A stretch of 64,000 nt of DNA from Ga0077555 sp963746315 (lineage in GTDB: Bacteria > Pseudomonadota > Alphaproteobacteria > Rhizobiales > Hyphomicrobiaceae). The stretch's first letter is position 1, and the number at the start of each line of letters is the position of its first letter. A program made the position numbers and the translations under genes. Under the pieces are notes generated by a model that searched no databases, was not told the origin of the DNA, and saw only the letters and a program-made list of their open reading frames with translations. Positions 1 to 8,689 of the stretch are shown one piece after another. The stretch spans positions 310,001 through 374,000 of the forward strand of contig CAVVAR010000004.1 in assembly GCA_963746315.1 (NCBI GenBank). The letters run 5' to 3'.

Positions 1-49
1 CCCGCTCTGCTCCCTCGGTCGCGCGGCATGACGGCTCCTTTCGGCCGCC

Positions 50-1261
50 TCAGAACCCCAGCACCGCCTTGGCGATGATGTTGTGCTGGATCTCGTTGGT
101 GCCGCCGTAGATCGAGACCTTGCGGTTGTTGAAATACTGCGGCGCCGTCGGCAGTGCCCAGTCGACGCCGACCGGGCCCTCGTTGTGGCCGATGTCGTCG
201 GGGTCCTGGTTGACGTAGGGGAGCGCCAGCGGGCCGGCGATCTCCATCAGCAGCTCGGTCGTCGCCTGCTGCAGCTCGGAGCCCTTGATCTTCAGGATTG
301 AAGAGGCCGGGTTCGGCTTGCCGCCGCGGCCGGACTTCCGATCCTCGGATATGATGCGCAACTGCGTCATCTCGAGCGCCTTCAGCTCCACCTCGACCAT
401 CGCCACCTTCTCGGCGAACTGCGGATCATCCATCAGCGAGCCGTCGCCAGAGGGAACGACACGGGCCAGCTCTTTGATGCGGGCAACGCGCATTTTAGAC
501 GTGCCGACGCGGGCGATGCCGGTGCGCTCGTTGCCGAGCAGATACTTGGCGCAATCCCAGCCACGACCTTCCTCGCCGACGAGGTTCTCGACGGGCACCT
601 TGACGTTGTCGAAGAAGACCTCGTTCACCTCGCGACCGCCATCCATGGTGATGATCGGGCGATGCGTGATGCCCGGTGTCTTCATATCGATCATCAGGTA
701 CGAGATGCCGAGCTGCTTCTTCGGCGCGGCAGGGTCAGTGCGCACAAGACAGAAGATCCAATCGGCGTACTGCGCAAGCGTGGTCCAGATCTTCTGGCCG
801 TTGACGATGTAGTGGTCGCCTTCGCGAACCGCCGTCGTCTTCAGAGAGGCAAGATCCGACCCCGAGCCCGGCTCCGAAAAACCTTGGCACCAGAAGTCGT
901 CGCAGGCGGCAATGCGGGGTAGGTGATACGTCTTCTGCTTCTCGGTGCCGAACTGGATCAGAACCGGCCCGTGCATCGTGACGTTGAAGCCGACCGGGGC
1001 CGGCACGCCGTTCATCTGCATCTCCTCGCCGAAGATGTAGAACTGCACCGGCGACCATCCGGTACCGCCCCACTCCTTGGCCCAACCCGGCGTCGCCCAG
1101 CCACGCTTATGCAGCGTCTTGTGCGAGGTGACGATGTCATCCTTCGTCAACTCGCGTCCCTCGATCACCTTCCGTCGGATCGAGAGCGGCACCTCCGTCT
1201 GGAAGAACGTCCGCACCTCGTCGCGAAAGGCCAGTTCCTCGGGGCTGAAACGCAGGTCCAT
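50..1261 (-). CDS. acyl-CoA dehydrogenase family protein
   Basis: A flavin-dependent acyl-CoA dehydrogenase of about 403 residues that would introduce an alpha-beta double bond into an acyl-CoA thioester in the cytoplasm. The sequence shows the flavin-loop motif GFSEPGSGSDLASLK and the family's C-terminal GGTNEIQHNIIAKAVLGF. I start it at the Met of MDLRFSPEEL, the usual N-terminus; an in-frame start eight codons upstream is possible. It is the last gene of the minus-strand run that includes tctA and tctB, 116 bases after tctA, so it may act on the CoA ester of the imported acid. The substrate cannot be read from the sequence. Confidence 0.9.
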   Translation of the reverse strand: MDLRFSPEELAFRDEVRTFFQTEVPLSIRRKVIEGRELTKDDIVTSHKTLHKRGWATPGWAKEWGGTGWSPVQFYIFGEEMQMNGVPAPVGFNVTMHGPVLIQFGTEKQKTYHLPRIAACDDFWCQGFSEPGSGSDLASLKTTAVREGDHYIVNGQKIWTTLAQYADWIFCLVRTDPAAPKKQLGISYLMIDMKTPGITHRPIITMDGGREVNEVFFDNVKVPVENLVGEEGRGWDCAKYLLGNERTGIARVGTSKMRVARIKELARVVPSGDGSLMDDPQFAEKVAMVEVELKALEMTQLRIISEDRKSGRGGKPNPASSILKIKGSELQQATTELLMEIAGPLALPYVNQDPDDIGHNEGPVGVDWALPTAPQYFNNRKVSIYGGTNEIQHNIIAKAVLGF

Positions 1262-1377
1262 GGCGGTCTCCTGGTCGGTTCGCAAGATCTCGTCGTCTGG
1301 CTCGGTCTATTCAACGGCAGGCCGGCGAGCTTAGCAATGGCAACGGGGCCCGCGCTGCCGCGGCGTGTTCATTCAGG

Positions 1378-2883
1378 TCACTCCTGATCCAGCGCGATCG
1401 CCTCCCGCTTCTTTGCGAGCGACGGCAGAAGCGGGATGATCAGCATCAGCCCCGCGAGCACGAGGCACGTGCCGGATATCGGCCGCTCGATGAAGGTCCA
1501 GAAATCGCCGCGCGACAGGATCAGCGCCTTTCGCAGGTTGTTCTCCAGCAGTGGCCCGAGCACGAACGCGAGCACCAGAGGCGCCGGCTCATAGCCGAAC
1601 TTGCGCATCAGGTAGCCGATCGCCCCGAACAGGACCATCACGAAGACATCGAACACCGCCGCGTTCGATGAGAACACGCCGACGATGCAGAACATCAGAA
1701 TCAGTGGGAATAGTAGCGGATAGGGCACCTTCAGGACCTGCACCCACATGCCGATCAGCGGCATGTTGAGCACCAGCAACATCACGTTGCCGATGTACAT
1801 CGAGGCGACGATGCCCCAGAACACATCCGGATTCTGCACCATCAGCAGCGGGCCCGGCTGCAGGCCGTGGATGATGAAGGCGCCAAGCAGCAGCGCCAGG
1901 ATCACGTTCGGTGGGATGCCGAGCGTCAGCAGCGGAATGAATGCACCGCCAGCGGCCGCATTGTTGGCCGCTTCCGGTCCTGCCACGCCCTCGATGGCAC
2001 CCTTGCCGAACTGCTCGGGATGTTTGGATAGACGCTTCTCGAGCGCATAGGAGGCGAACGAGGAGATCACGGCGCCACCACCGGGCAACGTCCCCACGAA
2101 GAACCCGAGGAACGTTCCTCGTGTCATCGGCCCGATGCTGCGTTGCCAGTCTTCCCGCGTCGGCCAAAGGCTGCCGATCTGGGCCTGCACGACATCGCGC
2201 TGCAGCTTGCGCTCGAGGTTGGACATGATCTCGGCGACGCCGAAGAGGCCCATGACCACCGGCACGATGCCGATGCCGTCAAGGAGTTCGAGCCGCCCAA
2301 AGGTGAGACGCTCCTCTGCCGTGATCGCGTCGGTGCCGACGAGACCCAGCACGAGGCCTACCGCAGCCATCAGCATCGCCTTGGCCATCGAGCCATGCGT
2401 AAGGAAGCTCAGCAGCGTCAGACCAAGCACCATCAGGCTGAAATACTCGGCCGGTCCGAACTTCAACGCCCAGCGCGCGAGTGTGGGTGCAACCAACATC
2501 AGGGCGACAATCGCCACTGTGCCGGCAAAGAATGAGCCGAGAGCTGCTATGCCGAGAGCGGGGCCAGCCCTGCCCTGCTTGGCCATCTCGTGACCATCGA
2601 GGCAAGTGACCACCGATGCCGCCTCGCCGGGAATGTTGACGAGGATCGACGTTGTCGAGCCGCCGTACATCGAGCCGTAGTAGATGCCGGCCATCATGAT
2701 GATTCCGGCCTCTGGCGGCGCCGACAGTGTCACCGGTAGGAGCAGCGCCATCGCTGTCACGGGGCCGATTCCCGGCAAGACGCCGATCAGCGTTCCGACG
2801 AAGACGCCGGCGAAACAAGCGATGAGGTTATAGGGCTGGAGAGCAACGGAGAAGCCGTGGGCGAGGCTGGAAATGACGTCCAT
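1378..2883 (-). CDS. tctA: tripartite tricarboxylate transporter large permease, TctA family
   Basis: Large membrane subunit (501 residues, about a dozen hydrophobic segments) of a TTT transporter that takes up carboxylates with help from a periplasmic Bug-type binding protein. Family signatures are visible: GVLPGIGPVTAMALLLP near the N-terminus, YGSMYGGSTTSILVNIPGE, and the second-half GTLPGGGAVISSF and LTLGIPPNVILALLLGA. It lies 10 bases downstream of tctB and below four binding-protein genes on the same strand, so it is clearly part of one transporter operon. Substrate unknown. Confidence 0.95.
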   Translation of the reverse strand: MDVISSLAHGFSVALQPYNLIACFAGVFVGTLIGVLPGIGPVTAMALLLPVTLSAPPEAGIIMMAGIYYGSMYGGSTTSILVNIPGEAASVVTCLDGHEMAKQGRAGPALGIAALGSFFAGTVAIVALMLVAPTLARWALKFGPAEYFSLMVLGLTLLSFLTHGSMAKAMLMAAVGLVLGLVGTDAITAEERLTFGRLELLDGIGIVPVVMGLFGVAEIMSNLERKLQRDVVQAQIGSLWPTREDWQRSIGPMTRGTFLGFFVGTLPGGGAVISSFASYALEKRLSKHPEQFGKGAIEGVAGPEAANNAAAGGAFIPLLTLGIPPNVILALLLGAFIIHGLQPGPLLMVQNPDVFWGIVASMYIGNVMLLVLNMPLIGMWVQVLKVPYPLLFPLILMFCIVGVFSSNAAVFDVFVMVLFGAIGYLMRKFGYEPAPLVLAFVLGPLLENNLRKALILSRGDFWTFIERPISGTCLVLAGLMLIIPLLPSLAKKREAIALDQE

Positions 2884-2893
2884 TTGGCCTACC

Positions 2894-3376
2894 TCACCCG
2901 AGCCACGGCGCGAGCACGCCGGCGGGAAGTTGGATTTTCAGGAATTTCGCGAGCAGGAACCAGACGCCGAGCACAGCGCCGAACGACACCGTGATCGCTT
3001 GCCACCAGGGCACGGGATCGATGAAGCGCATCAGCAACAGCAGGAGCAGCAGTGCGCAGGGAATGAAGCCGATCTGCTCGAAGAAGAAGCCGAAGACGAG
3101 CAGGAAGCCCATCACCAGAAGCACCTTCTGCCACCGCGTGTCGACCCAGAGCGAATAAAGCGTCGGACCACCCTTCGCGACAGCGGAGAGGACGATCGAC
3201 AGCGACAGACCGACCATGATCAGGCCGCACCAGAACACCGCAAAGCCAGACCCCGGCTCATGCAGCTCGCCAAGGCCCTGGGTCCATCCCTGCCAGGTGA
3301 TGAATAGCCCGAAGGCCAGCCATACAAGGCCACCCCAGAGCTCGGCATTGGCGAGCCCCCTCGTCTGATTCCGCAT
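2894..3376 (-). CDS. tctB: tripartite tricarboxylate transporter small permease, TctB family
   Basis: Small membrane subunit of the TTT transporter (160 residues). It has four predicted hydrophobic segments, starting with WGGLVWLAFGLFITWQ and ending with a C-terminal pair around LLLMRFIDPVPWWQAITVSFGAVLGV cut by a short loop. The family is poorly conserved in sequence, so the call rests on topology, length and its position directly before tctA and directly after the first binding-protein gene (27 bases). Confidence 0.88.
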   Translation of the reverse strand: MRNQTRGLANAELWGGLVWLAFGLFITWQGWTQGLGELHEPGSGFAVFWCGLIMVGLSLSIVLSAVAKGGPTLYSLWVDTRWQKVLLVMGFLLVFGFFFEQIGFIPCALLLLLLLMRFIDPVPWWQAITVSFGAVLGVWFLLAKFLKIQLPAGVLAPWLG

Positions 3377-3403
3377 TGAACCCCGTTCCCCTTCCTCTCG
3401 TCG

Positions 3404-4378
3404 CTATTTCTTGGTGGCCAGGCCGAGTTTCTCGACCTGTGCCCGCTGCTCGGCCACCTGCTCGGCCACGAACTTGGTGTAGGTCGCACTGTCCATGTAG
3501 CGGTCGACATAATCGTAGCGCTGCTGGATGGCTTTGGCTTTCGGATCTGCCTGGGCTTCCTTAAAGGCGTCGTGGAGCTTCCTGACGATGCCCGGATCCA
3601 TACCCTTTGGACCGGCGATGCCGAACGGGCTGTCGAACACGAACGGATAGCCCAGCTCCTTCAAGGTCGGCGTGTCGGGCAACCGGCGATTTCGAGCCTC
3701 CGTCCAAATGCACAGGATGCGCATGTTGCCGGCGTCTGTGTGCGGCCACCAGCTGGCCCCGCTGGCGTAGCTCATGATGTGGCCGCCGAGAAGGGCGACC
3801 TCGATGTCCTTGGTGAACGGCACATGCGTCCACTGGATGCCTTGCTGCTTGGCGATGAGCTCCATGCCGATATGCAGGGACGTGCCTGCGCCCGGCGAGC
3901 CGTAGGTGACTTTGCCGGGATTGGCGCGGGCAAACTCCACCATGTCCTTAAAAGACTTGAAGGGGCTGTCGGAGCGAACGGCAACTCCGAACAGGAAGCC
4001 CGAGTTGTGGATGATGTAGCTGAAGTCGGTCAGGGGATCCCAAGTCACCTTCCGCATGAACGGGAGACGGAAAATGGTGATCGGGATGTGACTGATCGTA
4101 TAGCCGTCGGGCTTGGCGTTGGCGGCCATGGCGGCCGGTCCCGCCGTGCCACTGGCCCCCGTCTTGTTCTCGACGACGACCGATTGGCCGAGGATCTTGC
4201 CTGCCGCTTCCGCCATGGCCCGATGCCACAGGTCGATGCCCGTCCCGGGACCCCACGGCATGATCAACGTAATGGGCCGCGTCGGAAACTCGGCTGCGGT
4301 CTCTGCAGCCGCCGTGGTGACAATAGCCGGCGCCACCATAGCGGCACCCAGCCCCTGGATAACTTGGCGTCTCTTCAT
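3404..4378 (-). CDS. Bug-family (TctC) solute-binding protein, copy 1
   Basis: Periplasmic binding protein of 324 residues for the TctAB permease. The N-terminus MKRRQVIQGLG followed by a hydrophobic stretch and an Ala-rich cleavage region looks like a Tat signal, unlike its three paralogues. It has a good ribosome binding site (GGGAGGA). The Bug fold motifs are present: PITLIMPWGPGTG, VVVENKTGASGT and FDSPFGIAGPKGMDP. It is the most divergent of the four copies: the ligand loop reads WGPGTGIDLW instead of the WxAGGxTD of the others, and PFTKDIEVALLGGH replaces PFKGGxETxA. It probably binds a different ligand. It lies next to tctB. Confidence 0.93.
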   Translation of the reverse strand: MKRRQVIQGLGAAMVAPAIVTTAAAETAAEFPTRPITLIMPWGPGTGIDLWHRAMAEAAGKILGQSVVVENKTGASGTAGPAAMAANAKPDGYTISHIPITIFRLPFMRKVTWDPLTDFSYIIHNSGFLFGVAVRSDSPFKSFKDMVEFARANPGKVTYGSPGAGTSLHIGMELIAKQQGIQWTHVPFTKDIEVALLGGHIMSYASGASWWPHTDAGNMRILCIWTEARNRRLPDTPTLKELGYPFVFDSPFGIAGPKGMDPGIVRKLHDAFKEAQADPKAKAIQQRYDYVDRYMDSATYTKFVAEQVAEQRAQVEKLGLATKK

Positions 4379-4450
4379 GTCGTCCTCCCTCGCGGGGCCG
4401 CGTTCTGTGCGCGGTCACCACCATTTGAAACAGCTACCGTCCGCCCCTGA

Positions 4451-5440
4451 TCAGTCCTTCCTTACGAGACCGAGCCGCTCTACCGCAGCCTTCTCGCTCG
4501 CGACCACCTCGGTCACGAACTTCGTGTAATCCGCAGGCCCCATGTAGCGCTCGGTGAAGTCGTACTTCTCCATGATATCCTTCACCTTCGGATCGGCCAG
4601 CGCCTTCTTGAAGGCCTGATGCAGCTTCTCGACGATGTCGGCCGGGATGCCTTTCGGACCCGCGATGCCGAACGGGCTGTCGAAGACGAATGGATAGCCC
4701 AGCTCCTTCAGCGTCGGCACATCAGGCCAGCGCTTGTTGCGTTTCTCGGTCCACACGTTGAGCAACCGGAGATCGCCGGAGGCGACCAGCGGCCCCCAAA
4801 CCGTCGAATCGGCCTGCAGGTCGACATGCCCGCCGAGGACGGCCGCGTTGGTCTCGGTGCCGCCCTTGAAAGGCACCATCGTCAGTTTGATGCCGTCCTT
4901 CGCTGCGATCTGCTCCATGCCGATGTGCAAAGACCCGCCAGGACCCGTGGTGGCGTAGGTGATCTTGCCCGGATTTGCCTTCGCGAACTCGACGACGTCC
5001 TTCCAGGTCTTGAACTTGCTGTCCGACTTGGTCGTGACACCGAAGGTGTAGCCGGTGAGATGTACGACGTAGGTGAAGTCGGTGAGCGAATCCCAGTTCC
5101 GCTTGGTCATCAACGGCAGACGCATCACCGTCACCGGGATCTGCGCGAGGGTATAGCCGTCGGGCTTGGCCGAGCGGGCCATGTTGACCGGACCGAGCGT
5201 GCCGGTTCCCCCGGTGCGGTTCTCGATGACGACGGGCTGGCCGAGCTCCTTGCCAGCGACCTCGCCCAGCGCACGGAAGTAGATGTCGGTCGACCCGCCC
5301 GCATTCCAGGGCACAATCAACGTGATCGGCTTGGATGGGAACGTGTCCGCTTGCGCCCCCGAGGGCGCAAGCGCAAGGCTCGTCAAAGCCGCGATCGCGG
5401 CTCCTGCGAAAAGCTTCGTCACAGTTTTACGCAAGGCCAT
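4451..5440 (-). CDS. Bug-family (TctC) solute-binding protein, copy 2
   Basis: Periplasmic binding protein of 329 residues with a Sec-type signal peptide (MALRKTVTKLFAGAAIAALT... ending near AQA). It carries the classical Bug loops PWNAGGSTD, VVIENRTGGTGT, MVPFKGGTETNAAVLGGH and FDSPFGIAGPKG. The start has a strong GGAGGAA ribosome binding site. It is the second of four tandem paralogues feeding the tctAB permease, 72 bases upstream of copy 1 on the minus strand. Ligand unknown; organic acids are typical of the family. Confidence 0.93.
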   Translation of the reverse strand: MALRKTVTKLFAGAAIAALTSLALAPSGAQADTFPSKPITLIVPWNAGGSTDIYFRALGEVAGKELGQPVVIENRTGGTGTLGPVNMARSAKPDGYTLAQIPVTVMRLPLMTKRNWDSLTDFTYVVHLTGYTFGVTTKSDSKFKTWKDVVEFAKANPGKITYATTGPGGSLHIGMEQIAAKDGIKLTMVPFKGGTETNAAVLGGHVDLQADSTVWGPLVASGDLRLLNVWTEKRNKRWPDVPTLKELGYPFVFDSPFGIAGPKGIPADIVEKLHQAFKKALADPKVKDIMEKYDFTERYMGPADYTKFVTEVVASEKAAVERLGLVRKD

Positions 5441-5478
5441 GAATTTCCTCCGCTATGCCGCGATCGCTCGTGCTCAGG

Positions 5479-6453
5479 TCACTTTGCGAGGCCGATCTTT
5501 TCCAGGCCGGCCTTCTCGGTCCTTTGAACTTCCTCGATGATCTTCAGGTAGCCGGCCTGATCGGCGTAGCGGACCGGGAAGACGAAGTTGTTGAGCATGT
5601 CGAGCACCTTCTGGTCCTCGAGGGCCTTCTTGAAGGCCTGGTCCAGCCGCTTGACCACGGCCGGATCCATGCCCTTCGGTCCTGCGATGCCCCAGGGGCT
5701 GTCGAAGACGAGGTCGATACCGACCTCCTTGAGCGTCGGGACGTCCGGCCAGAACTTGGCGCGCTTCTCGGTCCAGAGCACGAGAAGGCGGAGCTGGCCG
5801 GAATCGACGAGCGAGCGCCAGCCTGTCGAGTCCGCCTGCAGCATGGTGTGACCGCCGAGGACCGCCGCGTTGGTCTCCGCGCCGCCTTTGAAGGGCACAT
5901 GCGTGAGCTGGATGCCGGCCTTCGATGCGATCTGCTCCATGCCGAGGTGCAAGGAGCTGCCGGCGCCGGGCGACGCATAGGTCACCTTGCCCGGGTTCGC
6001 CTTTGCATAAGCGATGAGATCTGCCCAGCTCTTGATGGGCCCGTCGGCCTTGGTCGTGACGCCGAAGGTGTAGCCCGACAGATGCGCGATGTAGGTGAAG
6101 TCCCGGAGCGGATCCCAGGTGACCTTCTTGTCCTTCATCAGAGGGAGGCGGAACATCGTGATTGGCATCTGCGCGATGGTGTATCCATCGGGCTTCGCCG
6201 TCCGGAGTGTCGCGGGGCCGATCGTACCCGAGGCGCCGGCCTTGTTCTCGACGACGACGGGTTGGCCGAGATCCTTGCTCGCCGCATCGGCCATGGCACG
6301 CATGGTGATGTCCGTCGAGCCGCCGGCGGGCCACGGCACGATCAAGGTGATTGGTTTGGAGGGGAACGTTTCGGCGAAGGCCGGCATGGTCGACGCGCAG
6401 GCGACGGCGAGCACCGCCATTGCCGCAACCAGGGCATTCTTCTGTCTGCTCAC
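5479..6453 (-). CDS. Bug-family (TctC) solute-binding protein, copy 3
   Basis: Periplasmic binding protein of about 324 residues. I place the start at the GTG at 6453 (VSRQKNALVAAMAV, a normal signal peptide ending near AFA) rather than further upstream, because a GGAGA ribosome binding site lies at the right distance. That site sits inside the 3' arm of a perfect 10-bp stem (see the regulatory hairpin at 6461-6536), so translation may be controlled. Bug motifs: PWPAGGSTD, VVVENKAGASGT, HVPFKGGAETNAAVLGG and FDSPWGIAGPKGMDP. Confidence 0.92.
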   Translation of the reverse strand: MSRQKNALVAAMAVLAVACASTMPAFAETFPSKPITLIVPWPAGGSTDITMRAMADAASKDLGQPVVVENKAGASGTIGPATLRTAKPDGYTIAQMPITMFRLPLMKDKKVTWDPLRDFTYIAHLSGYTFGVTTKADGPIKSWADLIAYAKANPGKVTYASPGAGSSLHLGMEQIASKAGIQLTHVPFKGGAETNAAVLGGHTMLQADSTGWRSLVDSGQLRLLVLWTEKRAKFWPDVPTLKEVGIDLVFDSPWGIAGPKGMDPAVVKRLDQAFKKALEDQKVLDMLNNFVFPVRYADQAGYLKIIEEVQRTEKAGLEKIGLAK

Positions 6454-6460
6454 TCTGCAG

Positions 6461-6536
6461 TCTCCGGGTAAGGGCTGTCTCAGGGGCATCAACGGGCGCG
6501 CCACCTTTACGACGGCGCGCCCGCTGTACCCGGAGA
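6461..6536 (-). promoter_or_regulatory. nested hairpin sequestering the ribosome binding site of Bug copy 3
   Basis: Read on the minus strand, TCTCCGGGTA (6536-6527) pairs perfectly with TACCCGGAGA (6470-6461). Inside it, CGGGCGCGCC (6523-6514) pairs perfectly with GGCGCGCCCG (6502-6493). The GGAGA at 6465-6461 is the ribosome binding site of the GTG start at 6453 and is fully paired in the outer stem. It lies between two genes of one operon and has no T-run, so an mRNA control or stability element is more likely than a terminator. The structure is seen; regulation is inferred. Confidence 0.6.
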
Positions 6537-6616
6537 CAAATTGCAGGCTCCGCTTCGCATTGTCCACTGGAGCCCCACGGCCGCGCCCAGATATCGACGG
6601 CTCGCTTTAACCACGC

Positions 6617-7597
6617 TCAGTCCTTGCCGAGACCGATCCGCTTGACACCCTCGGCCTCGAACGCCGTGATCTTCTTGACCAGCTCGAGATACCCGTTCGC
6701 ATCGGCGTAGTTGGGCGGCATCAGATGCTTGTCCATGATGGCCAGGACCTTTGGGTCGTCGAGCGATTTCTTGAACGCATCGTGGATCTTCTGGACGACG
6801 GCCGGGTCCATTCCTTTGGGACCGGCGAAGCCCCACGGGCTGTCGAAAGTCCACGGGTAACCGAGATCGCGCAGCGACGGCACGTCCGGCCAGCGCTTCA
6901 ACCGGTTGGCGGTCCACACCATGAGCAGCTTGATCTGGCCTGCCTCGACGAGCGGCAGCTGTGACGTACCCTCGACGGAGATGTCGACATGCCCTCCGGC
7001 GAGTGCCGCCGTCGTCTCGGCGCCGCCCTTGAACGGCACATGCGTTGCCTTGAAGCCGTCGTGGCCGGCGATGAGCTCCATACCGATGTGCAGCGAGGTG
7101 CCTGCGCCCGGCGTTGCGTAGGTGAGCTTGCCTGGATTGGCCTTGGCGTAGTCGACGACGTCCTTCCAGGTCTTGAACTTGCTGTCCGACTTGGTGCCGA
7201 TGGCGAACGTATAGCCGGTCATATGGATGATGTAGGTGAAGTCCTTGAATGGATCCCAGGAGATCTTCTTGCCCTTCATTACCGGAAACCGGAACACCGT
7301 GATGGGCAGCTGGGCGATCGTATAGCCGTCAGGCTTGGCCGACGCGGCGAGCGTGACCGCACCAAGCGTCCCGGAGCCTCCGGCCTTGTTCTCGACGACG
7401 ATCGGTTGGCCGATATGCTGTGAGGCCGACTCCGCCATGGCGCGCGAGACCACGTCTGTGGCACCGCCGGCCGGCCATGGAACGATCAAAGTGATGGGCT
7501 TCGATGGAAACGTCTCGGCAGCGGCAGGGCCGGCCGACAACAAGCTCGCTGCTGCGACAAGAGCTGCAGACATAGCTTTGGAAATCGTGGACTTCAC
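6617..7597 (-). CDS. Bug-family (TctC) solute-binding protein, copy 4
   Basis: Periplasmic binding protein of about 326 residues. The start is the GTG at 7597 (VKSTISKAMSAALVAAA), preceded by GGGAGGA at ideal spacing; longer upstream starts would put a non-signal extension in front of the signal peptide. Bug motifs: PWPAGGATD, VVENKAGGSGT, HVPFKGGAETTAALAGGH and FDSPWGFAGPKGMDP. It is the first of the four tandem paralogues in transcription order and is followed by a 163-base gap that holds the hairpin in front of copy 3. Confidence 0.92.
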   Translation of the reverse strand: MKSTISKAMSAALVAAASLLSAGPAAAETFPSKPITLIVPWPAGGATDVVSRAMAESASQHIGQPIVVENKAGGSGTLGAVTLAASAKPDGYTIAQLPITVFRFPVMKGKKISWDPFKDFTYIIHMTGYTFAIGTKSDSKFKTWKDVVDYAKANPGKLTYATPGAGTSLHIGMELIAGHDGFKATHVPFKGGAETTAALAGGHVDISVEGTSQLPLVEAGQIKLLMVWTANRLKRWPDVPSLRDLGYPWTFDSPWGFAGPKGMDPAVVQKIHDAFKKSLDDPKVLAIMDKHLMPPNYADANGYLELVKKITAFEAEGVKRIGLGKD

Positions 7598-7741
7598 GCG
7601 ATGTTCCTCCCTTTGCGATCCGGCCTTTGCCTCTGCGGACAAATTCAGCCGACAACTGCAATCTGAGGCCAACGGCGGATGAAGTCCAGCCATTGGCCTC
7701 GCAGTCGCGAAAAGGCGAAGGGGCGTGCGTCCCGCCGTCCC

Positions 7742-7818
7742 TAGTGTGGCGGTTTGGAAGTCCGCTTCGTTCTCTCGGCAGTCTCCGAAAGCGGACGCCC
7801 AAACACAGCGCCACACTA
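7742..7818. repeat. imperfect palindromic intergenic element
   Basis: TAGTGTGGCG (7742-7751) is the exact reverse complement of CGCCACACTA (7809-7818), and TCCGCTT (7761-7767) matches AAGCGGA (7789-7795) inside it, giving a two-stem cruciform or hairpin. It lies just after the stop of the SDR gene and before the start of Bug copy 4 (minus strand). It resembles the short palindromic repeats scattered between genes in Hyphomicrobiales, but no second copy is obvious in this window. Confidence 0.55.
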
Positions 7819-7828
7819 AGTCGGAACA

Positions 7829-8593
7829 CTAGGCGATGGTTACACCGCCATCCGCGACGATGACTTGGCCCGTAATGAACGAGGCTGCGTTCGAGGCAAG
7901 GAAAGCTGCAACGCCGCCGATGTCGTCGGGGTCCCCGATCCGCTTCAGCGGCGAGTTCTCCAAACGCTTGTCGAGGTTCGCCTTATCCTCCCACAGCGCA
8001 CGGGCGAAGTCGGTCTTGACGAGACCCGGCGCAATCGCATTGACGCGGATGTTCTTCGGCCCGAGCTCGACAGCGAGCGAGCGCGCCAGCCCGAAATCGG
8101 CCGCCTTCGACACCGCATAGGCGCCGAGCTTGGCGGACCCCTTCAGACCGCCGATCGACGACACTATTGTGATCGTGCCGCCGCCGCGCTCGGCCATGCC
8201 CGGCGCCGTCAGGTTGGCCAGCCACAGGTTCGACCGGATGTTCGATTCCATGATCTTGTCCCACTGCTCGTCGGAGATGCCCGAGAGCGGCCCAAAGTAG
8301 GGATTGACCGCGGCGTTGCAGACCATGGCGTCAATTTTGCCGTACTTGGCGACCGCGCCCTTGACCAAGGCCTCGCAGTCCTCTTTGCGCCCGATGTGGC
8401 AGGGGATCACGGTTGCATCACCTCCGGCCTTGCGGATGCCGTCGGCGACGGCCTCGCAGGCGTCAGCCTTGCGGCTCGACACCACGACCTTCGCGCCCAT
8501 AGCCGCCATGATCTCGGCGATGGAGCGGCCGATGCCTTTGCTCGAGCCGGTGATGACGGCGACCTGGCCGGTGAGATCGAAAGGGTTCTTCAT
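7829..8593 (-). CDS. SDR-family NAD(P)-dependent oxidoreductase
   Basis: Short-chain dehydrogenase/reductase of 254 residues starting at MKNPFDLTGQ. Motifs: cofactor loop TGSSKGIGR, NAAVN, catalytic Ser in IVSSIGG, and YAVSK with the Tyr and Lys pair; the C-terminal FITGQVIVADGGVTIA is typical of the FabG-like group. It probably oxidises or reduces a hydroxy/keto substrate in the pathway served by the neighbouring transporter. It follows the ThDP-enzyme gene by 96 bases and precedes Bug copy 4 by 231 bases, all on the minus strand. Confidence 0.92.
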   Translation of the reverse strand: MKNPFDLTGQVAVITGSSKGIGRSIAEIMAAMGAKVVVSSRKADACEAVADGIRKAGGDATVIPCHIGRKEDCEALVKGAVAKYGKIDAMVCNAAVNPYFGPLSGISDEQWDKIMESNIRSNLWLANLTAPGMAERGGGTITIVSSIGGLKGSAKLGAYAVSKAADFGLARSLAVELGPKNIRVNAIAPGLVKTDFARALWEDKANLDKRLENSPLKRIGDPDDIGGVAAFLASNAASFITGQVIVADGGVTIA

Positions 8594-8689
8594 GGAGGTT
8601 GTCCTTGCTGGCGATGTCTGAGTGCGCACAACGTCGCGCGACGGACCGGCTTTGCCAAGAGCCGCCGCGACGGTCGCGCGAACGAACGT

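Noticed and set aside
3572..4450. 292-codon plus-strand frame opposite Bug copy 1
   Set aside because: Antisense shadow; the minus-strand protein has a signal peptide and Bug motifs.
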